Assembly: GCA_017993835.1 (NCBI GenBank)
Contig: JAGOLX010000021.1
Span: 1-64,000 of the forward strand
DNA from: Phycisphaerae bacterium
GTDB lineage: Bacteria > Planctomycetota > Phycisphaerae > Sedimentisphaerales > Anaerobacaceae
Length of the DNA: 64,000 nt
Direction of reading: 5' to 3'
The position numbers and the translations under genes are program-made. Each line of letters opens with the position of its first letter. Within the stretch, counting starts at the first letter, position 1. This document shows positions 17,195 through 26,214 of the stretch, piece by piece. A model generated the notes under the pieces. The model made no database searches. It saw only the letters and a program-made list of their open reading frames with translations, and had not been told where the DNA came from.

Positions 17195-17956
17195 ATGAGA
17201 AAACCGTTTGTGGCGGGCAATTGGAAGATGAACACGGACAGTCGCTCCAGCGTGGAGTTGGCGCAGGGGGTGGCCAAGGGCGCATCCGGCCTGGCGGGCG
17301 ACAAGGTGAATGTGGCCGTGATCCCGCCGTTCGTATACCTGCAATCGGTCGTGAAGGCCGTCAGTTCTACCGGCGTGTCGGTCGGCTCGCAGGACGTGTA
17401 CATCGAGCCCAAGGGCGCCTTCACCGGCGAGGTCAGTGCTGCGATGCTCAAGGACGTCGGCTGCACGTATGTTCTCTGCGGCCACTCCGAGCGCCGTCAC
17501 GTCCTCGGGGAGTCGGACGATCTCGTGGGCAAGAAGGTGACGGCATCGATTGCCGGGGGCCTGTTGCCCATCCTCTGCGTGGGCGAGCTGCTCGCGGAGC
17601 GGGACGCGGGTCAGACGGAGGCGGTGGTCGCGCGACATCTCAAGACCGGCCTGGCCGGACTGAGCGCCGACAAGATGTCCGCCGTGACAATTGCCTACGA
17701 GCCCGTCTGGGCGATCGGGACCGGAAGGACCGCGACGCCGGAGCAGGCACAGGAGGTACACGTGTTCGTCCGCAAGGTGCTGGCCGAGATGTTCAACCAA
17801 AAACTGGCCGACGAGATCCGCGTCCTCTACGGCGGTTCCGCCAACGCAGGCAACGCGAAGGACCTGATGGCCCAGAAGGACGTGGACGGCCTTCTCGTCG
17901 GCGGCGCCAGTCTCAAGGTCGATGACTTCGTGAAGATCATCCAGGCTGCGGCGTAA
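17195..17956 (+). CDS. tpiA: Triosephosphate isomerase
   Basis: Interconverts dihydroxyacetone phosphate and glyceraldehyde 3-phosphate in glycolysis. The product is 253 residues. Catalytic residues are all in place: Lys11 in GNWKMN, His97 in CGHSERR, Glu169 in AYEPVWAIGTG; the phosphate-binding end YGGSAN and the glycine loop near LLVGGASLK are present. ATG 17195 follows AGGAGAG at good spacing. It may be co-transcribed with pheA through the branched repeat, which would then lie in the mRNA just upstream of this start codon. Confidence 0.98.
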   Translation: MRKPFVAGNWKMNTDSRSSVELAQGVAKGASGLAGDKVNVAVIPPFVYLQSVVKAVSSTGVSVGSQDVYIEPKGAFTGEVSAAMLKDVGCTYVLCGHSERRHVLGESDDLVGKKVTASIAGGLLPILCVGELLAERDAGQTEAVVARHLKTGLAGLSADKMSAVTIAYEPVWAIGTGRTATPEQAQEVHVFVRKVLAEMFNQKLADEIRVLYGGSANAGNAKDLMAQKDVDGLLVGGASLKVDDFVKIIQAAA

Positions 17957-18044
17957 GCGCCTGGCGTACGAGGGTTCGAGTATAATCAAGAAAGCCGCCT
18001 GTTCAGGCCGGCATGACTGACGAATTTGTTATTGAGGCGTCCGT

Positions 18045-18521
18045 ATGACTTTCTTACCTCTGTTGGCAGTTGGCACTCTGATGAAGTTCGTGGCCGTCCT
18101 GTTCGTGCTGGTCTCGATCGTCCTGGTTCTGGTCATTTTGGTCCAGAAGGGCCGGGGCGGCGGGCTCAGCGGCGCATTCGGCGGCGGCATGGCAAGCGGA
18201 CTGCTCGGCTCCAAAACCGGCGACTTCCTCACGTGGCTTACCATCGGCCTGGTCGTCGTCTGGCTGGGCATGGCGGTCCTGATGGCCAAATTCTTTCGGC
18301 CGAGTGTAAGCGAGGAATACGACGCCAAGGCTCCGGGTTCCGCGGCGAGCGCACCGGCATCAGGGCAACCTGCCGGCACGACGACGGAGCAGCAGCCCAC
18401 GACGCCGGCCCAGTCGCCGACTCCCGCGGCCGAGCCGACCCCCGCGCAACCGGGGACGACAGAATCTGCTCCGCAAGCGCCGACTGGGGACGCCACACCG
18501 GGTGGGTCGGGCGGCCAGTGA
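18045..18521 (+). CDS. secG: Preprotein translocase subunit SecG
   Basis: Accessory subunit of the SecYEG channel in the cytoplasmic membrane. The product is 158 residues with two membrane helices (about 9-29 and 63-84) around the conserved cytosolic loop QKGRGGGLSGAFGG. The SecG core is about 85 residues; the remainder is a low-complexity tail of Pro, Ala, Thr and Gln (about 95-158), common in planctomycetes. It follows tpiA by 88 bases, the tpiA-secG pairing seen in many bacteria. A GAGG lies before the ATG. Confidence 0.92.
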   Translation: MTFLPLLAVGTLMKFVAVLFVLVSIVLVLVILVQKGRGGGLSGAFGGGMASGLLGSKTGDFLTWLTIGLVVVWLGMAVLMAKFFRPSVSEEYDAKAPGSAASAPASGQPAGTTTEQQPTTPAQSPTPAAEPTPAQPGTTESAPQAPTGDATPGGSGGQ

Positions 18522-18757
18522 GCCGTGCGTTGCCATCCGGCCCAAAACGCTGCGCGCCAGCGCGCGGGCGTGCTTCGTCGGATGTGCGGCCATGCGTCGC
18601 AGCGACGTTTGACCGGTCGGCCGCGTGCGAATGGGAAGGGGCTATGCCCCTGGGCGTCGTGTCTGAGACGCCACAAGGGAGCGCGTGACGTGGTTCGCCT
18701 CGCAAGGTCGGGCTTGGGCGGCAATGGGGTAGGACAACGTACCATCTTTGAGAGTGA

Positions 18758-19648
18758 ATGGCGATGCTGAACAGCATGACGGGATATGGTGAAGCGGCCG
18801 GCGAACTGGAAGGCGTCTCCTATGCCGTCGAGGTCAAGACCGTCAACAATCGATATCTCAAGACCATCATCAAGCTGCCGGAAGGCGTCACGTTCCTGGA
18901 GGAGGAGATCGATCGGGAGTTGCGGAAACGCCTCTCTCGCGGCACGGTGAACTACGTCCTGAGGCTCCGGGGCGCCTCCGCCGGGGCCCTGTTCGAAATC
19001 GACCAGGCGGCCCTGGCGTCCATTGTGTCTCGTCTGAAGGCAATCAGTTCGTCGGTAGGGGCGACCGGGACGATCGATCTGGCCGGCCTGCTCGCGTTGC
19101 CCGGGATCGTGCAGCCCGTGCAGCCGGACGAGGAGCAGAGTGCCAGGATCAAGCAGCTCGTCCTCCACTTGACCGGCCAGGCCCTGGACAAGCTCCAGCA
19201 AATGCGGGAGGCGGAAGGCCGCTTCCTCCAGGCCGACCTCGATAAACACTGTGATATCATGGTCCAGGAGCTGAACGCCATCCGCAAGTGGAGCGGGTCT
19301 GTGGTCCTGGAGTACGCCAAGCGACTTCGTCGTCGCGTGGAGGAGCTGCTGGCGGAGGCCAAGCTCAAGCTCGACGAGCAGACCTTGGCGCGGGAAGTCG
19401 CGATCCTGGCGGACCGGTCGGACATCTCGGAGGAAATGGCCCGCCTGGACGCTCACTTGCAGCAGTTTCGCCAGATCTGCAAAACGGATGGGCAGGCCGG
19501 CCGGCGACTGGATTTTCTCAGCCAGGAGATGCTTCGCGAGGCGAACACCGTGGCGAGCAAGGCCGCCGATGCCGATATCGCCAAGTCGGTTGTGGATATC
19601 AAGTGTTGCATCGAGCGCCTCAAGGAGCAGATCCAGAACATCGAGTGA
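18758..19648 (+). CDS. yicC: YicC family protein (endoribonuclease-like)
   Basis: The product is 296 residues with the hallmark start MLNSMTGYGEA, an N-terminal YicC domain (about 1-155) and the C-terminal DUF1732 domain (about 210-296, with DFLSQEMLREANTVASKA and the ending VDIKCCIERLKEQIQNIE). YicC-type proteins act as RNases and sRNA adaptors in enterobacteria. ATG 18758 or 18764 could be used; GAGAGTGA precedes the first. It starts the conserved cluster yicC-gmk-rpoZ-coaBC. Confidence 0.93.
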   Translation: MAMLNSMTGYGEAAGELEGVSYAVEVKTVNNRYLKTIIKLPEGVTFLEEEIDRELRKRLSRGTVNYVLRLRGASAGALFEIDQAALASIVSRLKAISSSVGATGTIDLAGLLALPGIVQPVQPDEEQSARIKQLVLHLTGQALDKLQQMREAEGRFLQADLDKHCDIMVQELNAIRKWSGSVVLEYAKRLRRRVEELLAEAKLKLDEQTLAREVAILADRSDISEEMARLDAHLQQFRQICKTDGQAGRRLDFLSQEMLREANTVASKAADADIAKSVVDIKCCIERLKEQIQNIE

Positions 19649-19695
19649 CGAGTCCGCGGCATCGGAACAGGCCGCAACATATTGCGTGCAGCAGG

Positions 19696-20289
19696 ATGGC
19701 CCAGGCAGACAACCCAACGAAGACCACTCGCGGCAGGCTGATCGTGATCAGCGGGCCCTCGGGCGTCGGCAAGAGCACCATCACCAAAGCGGTAATGGGT
19801 CGGCTCGAAGACGGCTATCTGAGCGTCTCCATGACGACCCGACCCCAGGCGCCGGGCGAACAGGACGGGCGGGACTACTGGTTCGTCTCGCGGGACCAGT
19901 TCCGCAAGCGGATCGAGAAAGGTCTGTTTCTGGAGTATGCCGAGGTGTTCGGCAACCTCTACGGAACGCCTCGCGACAAGACCGACGAGGCCCTGGCGGC
20001 CGGAAGGACCGTGATCCTGGAGATCGACGTCCAGGGCGGCCGGCAGGTCAAGGCGATCTATCCGCACGCGGTGATGGTGTTCATCATGCCGCCGAGCTCG
20101 CAAACGCTGGCGGAGCGGATCGGTCGTCGAGGTCGCGAGAGCGGCGAAGTCGTCGCCCGCCGGCTCCGGGCCGCACAGAACGAGATCGACGCTGCGGCGC
20201 TATGCTATGACAATATGGTCGTCAACGACGACTTGGACCAGGCGATCAATGAAGTGATCCGGATCATCGAGAACGCCCCGGACGCATAA
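19696..20289 (+). CDS. gmk: Guanylate kinase
   Basis: Phosphorylates GMP to GDP with ATP. The product is 197 residues from ATG 19696, a normal size; the long upstream open frame overlaps yicC and is not coding. Motifs: P-loop GPSGVGKS (20-27), the GMP-binding stretch SVSMTTRPQAPGEQDGRDYWF, and EYAEVFGNLYGTP. It lies 47 bases after yicC and 14 bases before rpoZ, in one operon. Confidence 0.96.
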   Translation: MAQADNPTKTTRGRLIVISGPSGVGKSTITKAVMGRLEDGYLSVSMTTRPQAPGEQDGRDYWFVSRDQFRKRIEKGLFLEYAEVFGNLYGTPRDKTDEALAAGRTVILEIDVQGGRQVKAIYPHAVMVFIMPPSSQTLAERIGRRGRESGEVVARRLRAAQNEIDAAALCYDNMVVNDDLDQAINEVIRIIENAPDA

Positions 20290-20303
20290 TTTGGAGAACA
20301 CAG

Positions 20304-20582
20304 ATGCTGGAAGAACTCAAGAGTGATGAAATCGTCAAGAAGGTCGGCGGTCGGTTCAAGCTGGCGGCGCTGATCCAGAAGCGCATGCTCGAGATGTTGC
20401 AGGGCTCGCGACCCCTGATCGACAACACCGAGGGCAGGACCATGATGGAGATCGTGGTCCAGGAGATTCTCCAGGACAAGATCACGGTTGACGAGACGCC
20501 GTACGTCCGCAAGCCGAAGGCGGAAGTGGAGAGCCGCAGCGACGAACTGGATCGCCTGTTCGAGAAGCGTCCTTCTTTCTGA
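20304..20582 (+). CDS. rpoZ: DNA-directed RNA polymerase subunit omega
   Basis: Small subunit that helps the beta-prime subunit fold and assemble. The product is 92 residues with FKLAALIQKRMLEMLQGSRP, the omega-specific helix, and MMEIVVQEILQDKI in the position of the conserved ALREI helix. The gene directly follows gmk, the usual neighbour. TTGGAGA precedes the ATG. Confidence 0.9.
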   Translation: MLEELKSDEIVKKVGGRFKLAALIQKRMLEMLQGSRPLIDNTEGRTMMEIVVQEILQDKITVDETPYVRKPKAEVESRSDELDRLFEKRPSF

Positions 20583-20604
20583 GTGTCCGGGACAGTGAAC
20601 ACGA

Positions 20605-21162
20605 GTGCCGAAGGACCTGAACATCCTGTTGGGCGTCACGGGCGGGATCGCCGCGTACAAGGCGGTAGACCTGGCCAGCAAGCTGACGGCGGCCGGGGCA
20701 AGCGTACGAACGGTGATGACGGGAGCCGCCTGCCGGCTCGTCGGTCCCAAGAGCTTCGAGGCGGTCACCGCGGCGCCGGTGTACACGAGCCTCTGGAGCA
20801 ACCCGCAGGGCCATAGCAGCGCCCACGTCTCGCTGGCGGACTGGGCACGAATCGTGGTCGTGGCCCCCGCTTGCGCCGACATCCTGGGCAAGGCCGCCCA
20901 CGGCATCTGCGACGACCTGCTCAGCACGACGCTGTGTGTCTGCTGGGCGACGCCGACGCTCTTCGCGCCGGCGATGAACACCCGCATGTGGGAAAACCCG
21001 GCGGTGAAGCGCAACGTCGAAACCCTGCGGGCGATGGGCGTCCGCTTCGTCGGCCCGGCGGCGGGCCGTCTGGCCTGCGGCACAGAGGGCGTCGGCAGGA
21101 TGGCCGAGCCCCAGGATATCCTCGCGGCCATCGAGGAACTGGCCGCTGAAAATAGGCAATAG
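20605..21162 (+). CDS. coaC: Phosphopantothenoylcysteine decarboxylase (stand-alone CoaC domain)
   Basis: FMN-dependent decarboxylase of coenzyme A synthesis. The product is 185 residues from GTG 20605 (MPKDLNILLGVTGGIAAYKA). Flavoprotein landmarks: GVTGGIAAYK, the catalytic His in HVSLADWA, PAMNTRMWENPA with the substrate-clamp Asn, and the ACGTEGVGRMAEP loop with its Cys. In most bacteria this is fused to CoaB; here CoaB is a separate gene about 600 bases downstream with a Cys-rich gene between. The start is a GTG with no strong site before it; translation may be coupled to rpoZ, which ends 22 bases upstream. Confidence 0.93.
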   Translation: MPKDLNILLGVTGGIAAYKAVDLASKLTAAGASVRTVMTGAACRLVGPKSFEAVTAAPVYTSLWSNPQGHSSAHVSLADWARIVVVAPACADILGKAAHGICDDLLSTTLCVCWATPTLFAPAMNTRMWENPAVKRNVETLRAMGVRFVGPAAGRLACGTEGVGRMAEPQDILAAIEELAAENRQ

Positions 21163-21239
21163 GATTACCTCCATTTCTGAACGCGTCGGTGGCAGCGGCC
21201 GATAGACGAGTATGATGGACTCCATTGAGAGGTGATCCG

Positions 21240-21626
21240 ATGGTCTTCAGACGCTGTTCAGCATGTGAAGCCGCGTGGAGCGCACGAGAGGATTTTCTCG
21301 CGGATGCCGATGTGGCTCTGATTGGGTATCGGGCCAGTCTGATCGACCTGCACGCCGGAGTATTCCTCTTCAGCCACCGCTGTGGCGCTGTGATCATGAT
21401 GGACGCCGGCGAGTTCGTGGACCTGTACGACGGGCCGGTGTATGAGGACCGCCGGACGGGGAGCGAGGAGTGTCCTGGGTACTGTCTCCGCAAGGAGGAG
21501 CTGCGTCCTTGTCCGGTCAAGTGCGAATGTGCCTATGTGCGCGAGGTCGTCCAGATTGTCTTGAACTGGCCCAAACGCCAGGACACCACCAACCCGAGAC
21601 TTGCCAAGCTTGGGTTCTCTGTGTGA
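21240..21626 (+). CDS. Cys-rich conserved protein between coaC and coaB
   Basis: The product is 128 residues from ATG 21240, which follows GAGAGGTGA. An N-terminal CSAC pair and a later cluster (CPGYCLRKE, CPVKCECAY) could bind zinc or a metal. The middle (DADVALIGYRASLIDLHAGVFLFSHRCGAVIMMDAGEFVDLYDGPVYEDRRTG is split here only for description: LIGYRASL, VFLFSH, FVDLYDGP) looks like a small alpha/beta domain. I do not know the function. Its position within a split coaBC pair is odd. Confidence 0.7.
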   Translation: MVFRRCSACEAAWSAREDFLADADVALIGYRASLIDLHAGVFLFSHRCGAVIMMDAGEFVDLYDGPVYEDRRTGSEECPGYCLRKEELRPCPVKCECAYVREVVQIVLNWPKRQDTTNPRLAKLGFSV

Positions 21627-21769
21627 GATGAGCTATCGCACATCAGGAGCTCGCCGCAGGTCTGGCGCGAGTCCATGCCGCCGGAGAGCTTGCCCTGTTT
21701 CGACATCCCTGGTACACTGGCTTTCCGAATCGCGGCCCATCGGGGAATCGCGAATAGGGACAGCCGATT

Positions 21770-22432
21770 ATGCGTATTCTCGTCACGGCGGGGGGCACCC
21801 GCGAATACATCGATCCGGTTCGGTTCATCTCGAACGCCAGCAGCGGAAGGATGGGCTATGCGCTGGCTCGCGCCGCGTTGAAGGCCGGCCACGAAGTAAC
21901 GTTGATCACTGCGCCGACCGCGGTGAGGCCCCCGGCGGGTACAACGGTCATCCGCGTCGAGAGCGCCGCCCAGATGTTCCAAGCGGTGAAAGAGCAGTTC
22001 CCGAAGTGCGATTGCCTGATCATGGCCGCCGCGGTCTCCGACTACACACCCGCCAGGCCATCGAAGACCAAGCTCAAGAAGCAGGCCGCTGGACTCACCC
22101 TGGAACTGAAACCGACGCCGGACATCCTCAAATGGGCGGGGAGACATAAGACCAGGTCGCAGACCGTTGTCGGCTTTGCGTTGGAGGACCGCGACCTGCG
22201 AGCCAACGCCGAGCGCAAGATGTGGGACAAGCACCTCGACATGATCGTCGCCAACGCAACCAGTTCCATCGGTGGCGACACATCGACTCTGCACATTAGG
22301 ACCCCGAGAAGGGACTGGTTTGAAATCCGGGATACGAAGAAGGCTGCGAGCGCGCGCCGAATCATCCGCATCATCGGCGCGACGTGCAAATCATCAATAA
22401 TCGACAATCATCCATCATCGATCAGTCCGTGA
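21770..22432 (+). CDS. coaB: Phosphopantothenate--cysteine ligase (stand-alone CoaB domain)
   Basis: Joins cysteine to 4-phosphopantothenate using CTP in coenzyme A synthesis. The product is 220 residues, matching the CoaB half of CoaBC. Motifs: VTAGGTREYIDPVRFISN and SSGRMGYALA near the start, MAAAVSDYTPA, KLKK for the nucleotide, and VVGFALED. The last 10-12 residues run into the repeated AT-rich tail and overlap pyrE by 11 bases on the opposite strand. With coaC upstream this completes a split CoaBC. Confidence 0.93.
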   Translation: MRILVTAGGTREYIDPVRFISNASSGRMGYALARAALKAGHEVTLITAPTAVRPPAGTTVIRVESAAQMFQAVKEQFPKCDCLIMAAAVSDYTPARPSKTKLKKQAAGLTLELKPTPDILKWAGRHKTRSQTVVGFALEDRDLRANAERKMWDKHLDMIVANATSSIGGDTSTLHIRTPRRDWFEIRDTKKAASARRIIRIIGATCKSSIIDNHPSSISP

Positions 22433-22946
22433 TGCCGAGGTCGTCCTTCGTGATGATCGATTCGAAGGTGTAGCCTGCGCCCTCGATGTTCTCGCGGGCG
22501 CCTTGCTTGCGGTCGATGACGCAGACGATCTTCTTGACTTTGGCGCCCGCGTCGGTGACGACCTTGGCGGCTTCGAGAACCTGGCCGCCGGTGGTGGCGA
22601 TGTCCTCGACAAGCAGGACGACGTCGCCGGCCTTGAGGACGCCCTCGACGAGCTTGCTCGTGCCGTAGTCCTTCTTGCTGTTGCGGACGATGATCCAGTT
22701 CTTGCCCGTCTGCATCGCGGTCGCCGCCGCCAGCGCGACACCGCCCAGCTCCGCGCCCGCGATCAACGTGGCATCGTCGGTCATATGCTTCGCGAATTCC
22801 GCTCCAAGTGCCTTGAGAATGTCCGGGCACGTCTCGAAGAGGTACTTGTCGAGGTAGTACTTGCTCCGCTTGCCGCTGCGAAGAACGAAGTCGCCTTCAA
22901 GGTACGCGGTCTGCTTGATACGCTGGATGAGCTCTTTTTTGGTCAC
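22422..22946 (-). CDS. pyrE: Orotate phosphoribosyltransferase
   Basis: Makes orotidine monophosphate from orotate and PRPP in pyrimidine synthesis. The product is 174 residues, typical for the short PyrE type. The PRPP loop VEDIATTGG lies at about 113-121; the KKDYGTSK and RSGKRSKYYLDKY segments bind substrate. The start is GTG 22946, preceded by GAGGG. The 3' end overlaps coaB by 11 bases (tail-to-tail). Confidence 0.95.
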   Translation of the reverse strand: MTKKELIQRIKQTAYLEGDFVLRSGKRSKYYLDKYLFETCPDILKALGAEFAKHMTDDATLIAGAELGGVALAAATAMQTGKNWIIVRNSKKDYGTSKLVEGVLKAGDVVLLVEDIATTGGQVLEAAKVVTDAGAKVKKIVCVIDRKQGARENIEGAGYTFESIITKDDLGITD

Positions 22947-23069
22947 GGAAAACCCTCGGAATTTACTATCTACTAATTACTATTTACTATTGGGGAGCGC
23001 CCCGGCTCCTGACTAAGTCCTGAGCCTTGCCGCTCAAATAGTAAATCGTCAATCGTAAATCATCAATCG

Positions 23070-24503
23070 CTACACTCTCAGCTCGACCTTCCGGTTGAGT
23101 TCTTTTGCGTACCTCTTGCGGATCGGGGCGACGACGGCGCGGATGAATTCGTCCACCTGCTGGGGGGCGCGGCCGACGTAGGCCGTTGGGTCGAGGACCT
23201 TCTCGAAATTGAGATTCGCGAAGGCGCCATCCGTCCGCAAACGGGAGATCAGGTCGTTCGGCCGGCCGAGCTTCTTCACCTCGTTGGCGGCCGCCTGCGA
23301 GTACTGGCGGATCTTCTCGTGCAGGTCCTGACGATTGCCGCCGGCCTTGACCGCGGCCATGAGGATGTTCTCCGTCGCCATGAAGGGCAGCTCCGCGGCC
23401 ACGTGCGACGCGATCACCTTCGGATAGACGACCAAGCCATCGAAGACGTTCACAAGGATCTGCAGAATGCCGTCGACCGCCAGGAACGCCTCCGGGATCA
23501 CGACCCGCTTGTTGGCGGAGTCGTCCAGGGTTCGCTCGAACCACTGCTCGGAGGCGGTCATTGCCGGGCTGGTGGCCAGGCTCAGAACGAGCCGGCTCAG
23601 CGCTGTCACCCGCTCGCATCGCATCGGATTACGCTTGTAGGCCATGGCGGACGAGCCGATCTGCGACTTCTCGAACGGCTCTTCCATCTCCTTGAGGTGG
23701 GCCAGCAGGCGGAGGTCGTTGCACGTCTTGTGCGCCGACTGCGCGATCAACGCCAGCGTGTTGACGACGAGCGTGTCGATCTTCCGCGTGTAGGTCTGGC
23801 CGGTGACAGGACAGACCTTCTTGAATCCAAAGGCCGCGGCTACGTCCCTGTCGAGCTGGCGGACCTTCGCGTGCCGGCCCTCGAAGAGTTCCATGAAAGA
23901 GGCCTGCGTGCCGGTCGTGCCCTTGACGCCTCGGAAGGGGAGTGTCTCGATCCGGTGCTCGACCTCGTCGAGGTCCATCGCGAACTCCTGGCACCAGAGC
24001 GTGGCGCGCTTGCCGACCGTGGTGAGCTGGGCCGGCTGGAAATGCGTAAAGCCCAGCGTGGGCATGTCACGATATTCCTGGGCGAACTTTGCCAGCAGGG
24101 CAATCACCGCAGCCAGCTTGCCTGCGGTCAGACGCAGTGCCTCGCGCATGATGATCAGGTCCGCGTTGTCGCCCACGTAGCAGCTCGTCGCGCCCAGGTG
24201 GATGATCGGAGCGGCCTTCGGGGCGACCTCGCCGAACGCGTAGACGTGCGCCATCACGTCGTGTCGGAACTGCCGCTCGTAGACGGCCGCTTTGTCGAAG
24301 TCGATGTCGTCCAGGTGCCTGGCCATCTCGTCGATCTGGCTCTGCCTGATTTCCAGGCCGAGGTTTTTCTCGGCCTTGGCCAGCTCCAGCCAGAGCCGTC
24401 GCCACAGACTGAATTTCTTCTGGGCGCCGAAGAGTTCCGCCATTTCCCGCGAGGCGTTTCGCTCGACGAGCGGACTGGTGTACACATTCTGTTCTTGAGA
24501 CAT
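23070..24503 (-). CDS. purB: Adenylosuccinate lyase
   Basis: Cleaves adenylosuccinate and SAICAR in purine synthesis, releasing fumarate. The product is 477 residues. Fumarase/aspartase-superfamily regions are clear: THFQPAQLTTVGKRA with the catalytic His, and the signature loop GSSAMAYKRNP with the catalytic Ser. It follows AAGGGAAACTGA at the start. The 120-base gap to pyrE holds an AT-rich word repeated several times (ATTTACTAT/ATAGTAAAT). Confidence 0.96.
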   Translation of the reverse strand: MSQEQNVYTSPLVERNASREMAELFGAQKKFSLWRRLWLELAKAEKNLGLEIRQSQIDEMARHLDDIDFDKAAVYERQFRHDVMAHVYAFGEVAPKAAPIIHLGATSCYVGDNADLIIMREALRLTAGKLAAVIALLAKFAQEYRDMPTLGFTHFQPAQLTTVGKRATLWCQEFAMDLDEVEHRIETLPFRGVKGTTGTQASFMELFEGRHAKVRQLDRDVAAAFGFKKVCPVTGQTYTRKIDTLVVNTLALIAQSAHKTCNDLRLLAHLKEMEEPFEKSQIGSSAMAYKRNPMRCERVTALSRLVLSLATSPAMTASEQWFERTLDDSANKRVVIPEAFLAVDGILQILVNVFDGLVVYPKVIASHVAAELPFMATENILMAAVKAGGNRQDLHEKIRQYSQAAANEVKKLGRPNDLISRLRTDGAFANLNFEKVLDPTAYVGRAPQQVDEFIRAVVAPIRKRYAKELNRKVELRV

Positions 24504-24563
24504 TCAGTTTCCCTTATGTCGCGGTTCCTCTCCATCCTATGGGACGGACAGGACCCATAGGGC

Positions 24564-25538
24564 TCATCCGCCGGCGGCGAGCTTCTTGTCTCGCGCGGCC
24601 AGCAGGTTCTCGACTTCTTCGATATCCTCCTTGCCGAGGTTCCAGTCGGAGGCAGGGGCAGTCTCGGTGATCTGCCCGGGCCGGCGGGCGCCGACAATCG
24701 CCGCGGTCGTCTCCGACCTGCGGAGGACCCAGGCGACCGCCAGTTGCGAAACGGTCTTGCCGTTGCGCCGGGCGATCTCCTTGAGCCCTTCGACCAATTC
24801 CAGTGTAGCGCCGAACTGCGGGTCCTGGAACTCCGGCATTCGCCTGCGGTGGTCGTCGGGCGCCAAGGTCGCAAGTCGCTCGCGAGTGAATGTGCCGGTC
24901 AGCAGGCCTCGCTGCATGGGACTGTAGACGACCACGCCGATCCCGTGCTGGGCACAATACCCGAGCAGCTCGCGTTCAACCTCGCGATGCAGCATACTAT
25001 AGGGCGGCTGGAGCGACGCAATCGGGTGGATCCTGGCGACCCGCTCCATCTGCTGCACGCCGAAATTCGACACGCCTATGTAGCGGACCTTGCCCTCTTT
25101 CGCCAGGCGGGCCATCTCCTCCCAGGCCTCTTCGATATCGGGGTCGGGGTCGGGCCAGTGCATCTGATACAGGTCGATGGTCTCGACGCCGAGCCGCCGG
25201 AGGCTGTCGTGGCACTCCCGGCGGATGCTGTCGCGCTTCAGGTGCACGACCTTCTCTTTCTTGTCGTTCCAGAGGATGCCGCACTTGGTGGCCACGTAGG
25301 GTTTGTGCTTCGTCCGGCGCAGAGCCTGGCCGACCAGCTCCTCCGAGTGGCCCAGGCCGTAAGCGGGCGCCGTGTCGATCCAGTTGATCCCTTGATCCAG
25401 GGCCTCCAGGATCGACGCGACTGCCTCGTCGTCATCCTGCGGGCCCCAACCGTACTGCCATGGCCCGCCCATGGCCCAGGTGCCCAGGCCCACCGTCGTG
25501 AGCCGCATATCCGTCTTGCCCAACTGTCGCTGCTGCAT
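24564..25538 (-). CDS. Aldo/keto reductase
   Basis: NADP-dependent oxidoreductase with a TIM-barrel fold; substrate unknown. The product is 324 residues. The tetrad is intact: Asp55 and Tyr60 in WIDTAPAYGLGHSE, Lys85 in ATKCG, His127 in YQMHWPD. The C-terminal cofactor segment VGARRPGQITE is present. The family resembles general-stress and YhdN-type reductases. A promoter candidate lies at 25587-25615. It is followed 60 bases later by purB, probably in the same transcript. Confidence 0.92.
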   Translation of the reverse strand: MQQRQLGKTDMRLTTVGLGTWAMGGPWQYGWGPQDDDEAVASILEALDQGINWIDTAPAYGLGHSEELVGQALRRTKHKPYVATKCGILWNDKKEKVVHLKRDSIRRECHDSLRRLGVETIDLYQMHWPDPDPDIEEAWEEMARLAKEGKVRYIGVSNFGVQQMERVARIHPIASLQPPYSMLHREVERELLGYCAQHGIGVVVYSPMQRGLLTGTFTRERLATLAPDDHRRRMPEFQDPQFGATLELVEGLKEIARRNGKTVSQLAVAWVLRRSETTAAIVGARRPGQITETAPASDWNLGKEDIEEVENLLAARDKKLAAGG

Positions 25539-25586
25539 GCCTCATTCTCCGAAAGGGCGGCGCAAGGCACTCCCTTGTGCCCCAGT

Positions 25587-25615
25587 AGGATAGTCGGGCA
25601 AGGCGGCTTTATCAA
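25587..25615 (-). promoter_or_regulatory. Candidate promoter of the aldo/keto reductase gene
   Basis: TTGATA (25610-25615) and TATCCT (25587-25592) are spaced by 17 bases on the minus strand, about 49 bases before the start codon. Confidence 0.5.
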
Positions 25616-25629
25616 TAGTGATGTGGCGT

Positions 25630-26214
25630 CTACTGCTCGGGCCCTTGGAGCGTGAAGTCGCAGCCAGCGGAGATGAAACGCATGTGATGGTCCATCATCT
25701 CCACGCCGAAACCGACGCCGATGGAGATTCCGATGCCCCATCGCACCTCCGGCCGTTCCGGCAAATCGAACTTGGAGAATCCTGCGTTCTCCGAAAGGTA
25801 GACATCGTCGAAAACGGCAATCCTCATGTCCCCATCGTACACGTGTACGTCCCGGACGAAGGCGTCCACGGAGTCCGTCTCGAACAAGAGCATGGCGGCA
25901 CTGATGCGCAGGCGCGCATCGTTGACAATCACCGGCGTAGGGATCGAGAAGTGGAACCAGTTCGAGGTGCCGGGGTTGCCTTCGATCTGGAAGTGGTAGC
26001 CCACGTGCTCCTGGAAGGCAATTCGTTCGGGATACTCGATCTCCATGGTGTTGCCGTGGATCCACGAGGCATGGAGGATCTTGGCTTCCGCGGCGTCGGC
26101 GCGGACCTTCCCCGGCGTCACGACGCCGGTCGCCGCGCCGGCGAGCACGCCCATCCCGGACCATTTCAACATTTCACGTCGGTTCGTTCCCCTGCTCAGA
26201 GCTTGCTCGTTCAT
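25630..26214 (-). CDS. Tat-exported protein of unknown function
   Basis: The product is 194 residues from ATG 26214, which is preceded by AAGGAGATG. The N-terminus has a twin-arginine signal (TNRREMLKWSGMGVLAGAATG, positions about 10-30, shown as RREMLKW) and likely cleavage near VRADA. The mature part is beta-rich (FQEHVGYHFQIEGNPG, NWFHFSIPTPVIV) and ends CDFTLQGPEQ. Proteins like this occur in many soil and planctomycete genomes without known function. Folding before export suggests a cofactor or a tight complex. Confidence 0.7.
   Translation of the reverse strand: MNEQALSRGTNRREMLKWSGMGVLAGAATGVVTPGKVRADAAEAKILHASWIHGNTMEIEYPERIAFQEHVGYHFQIEGNPGTSNWFHFSIPTPVIVNDARLRISAAMLLFETDSVDAFVRDVHVYDGDMRIAVFDDVYLSENAGFSKFDLPERPEVRWGIGISIGVGFGVEMMDHHMRFISAGCDFTLQGPEQ

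Noticed and set aside
22947-23069. CRISPR-like short repeats between pyrE and purB
   Set aside because: The repeated words (ATTTACTAT and ATAGTAAAT) are short, irregular and lack spacers; simple AT-rich filler.
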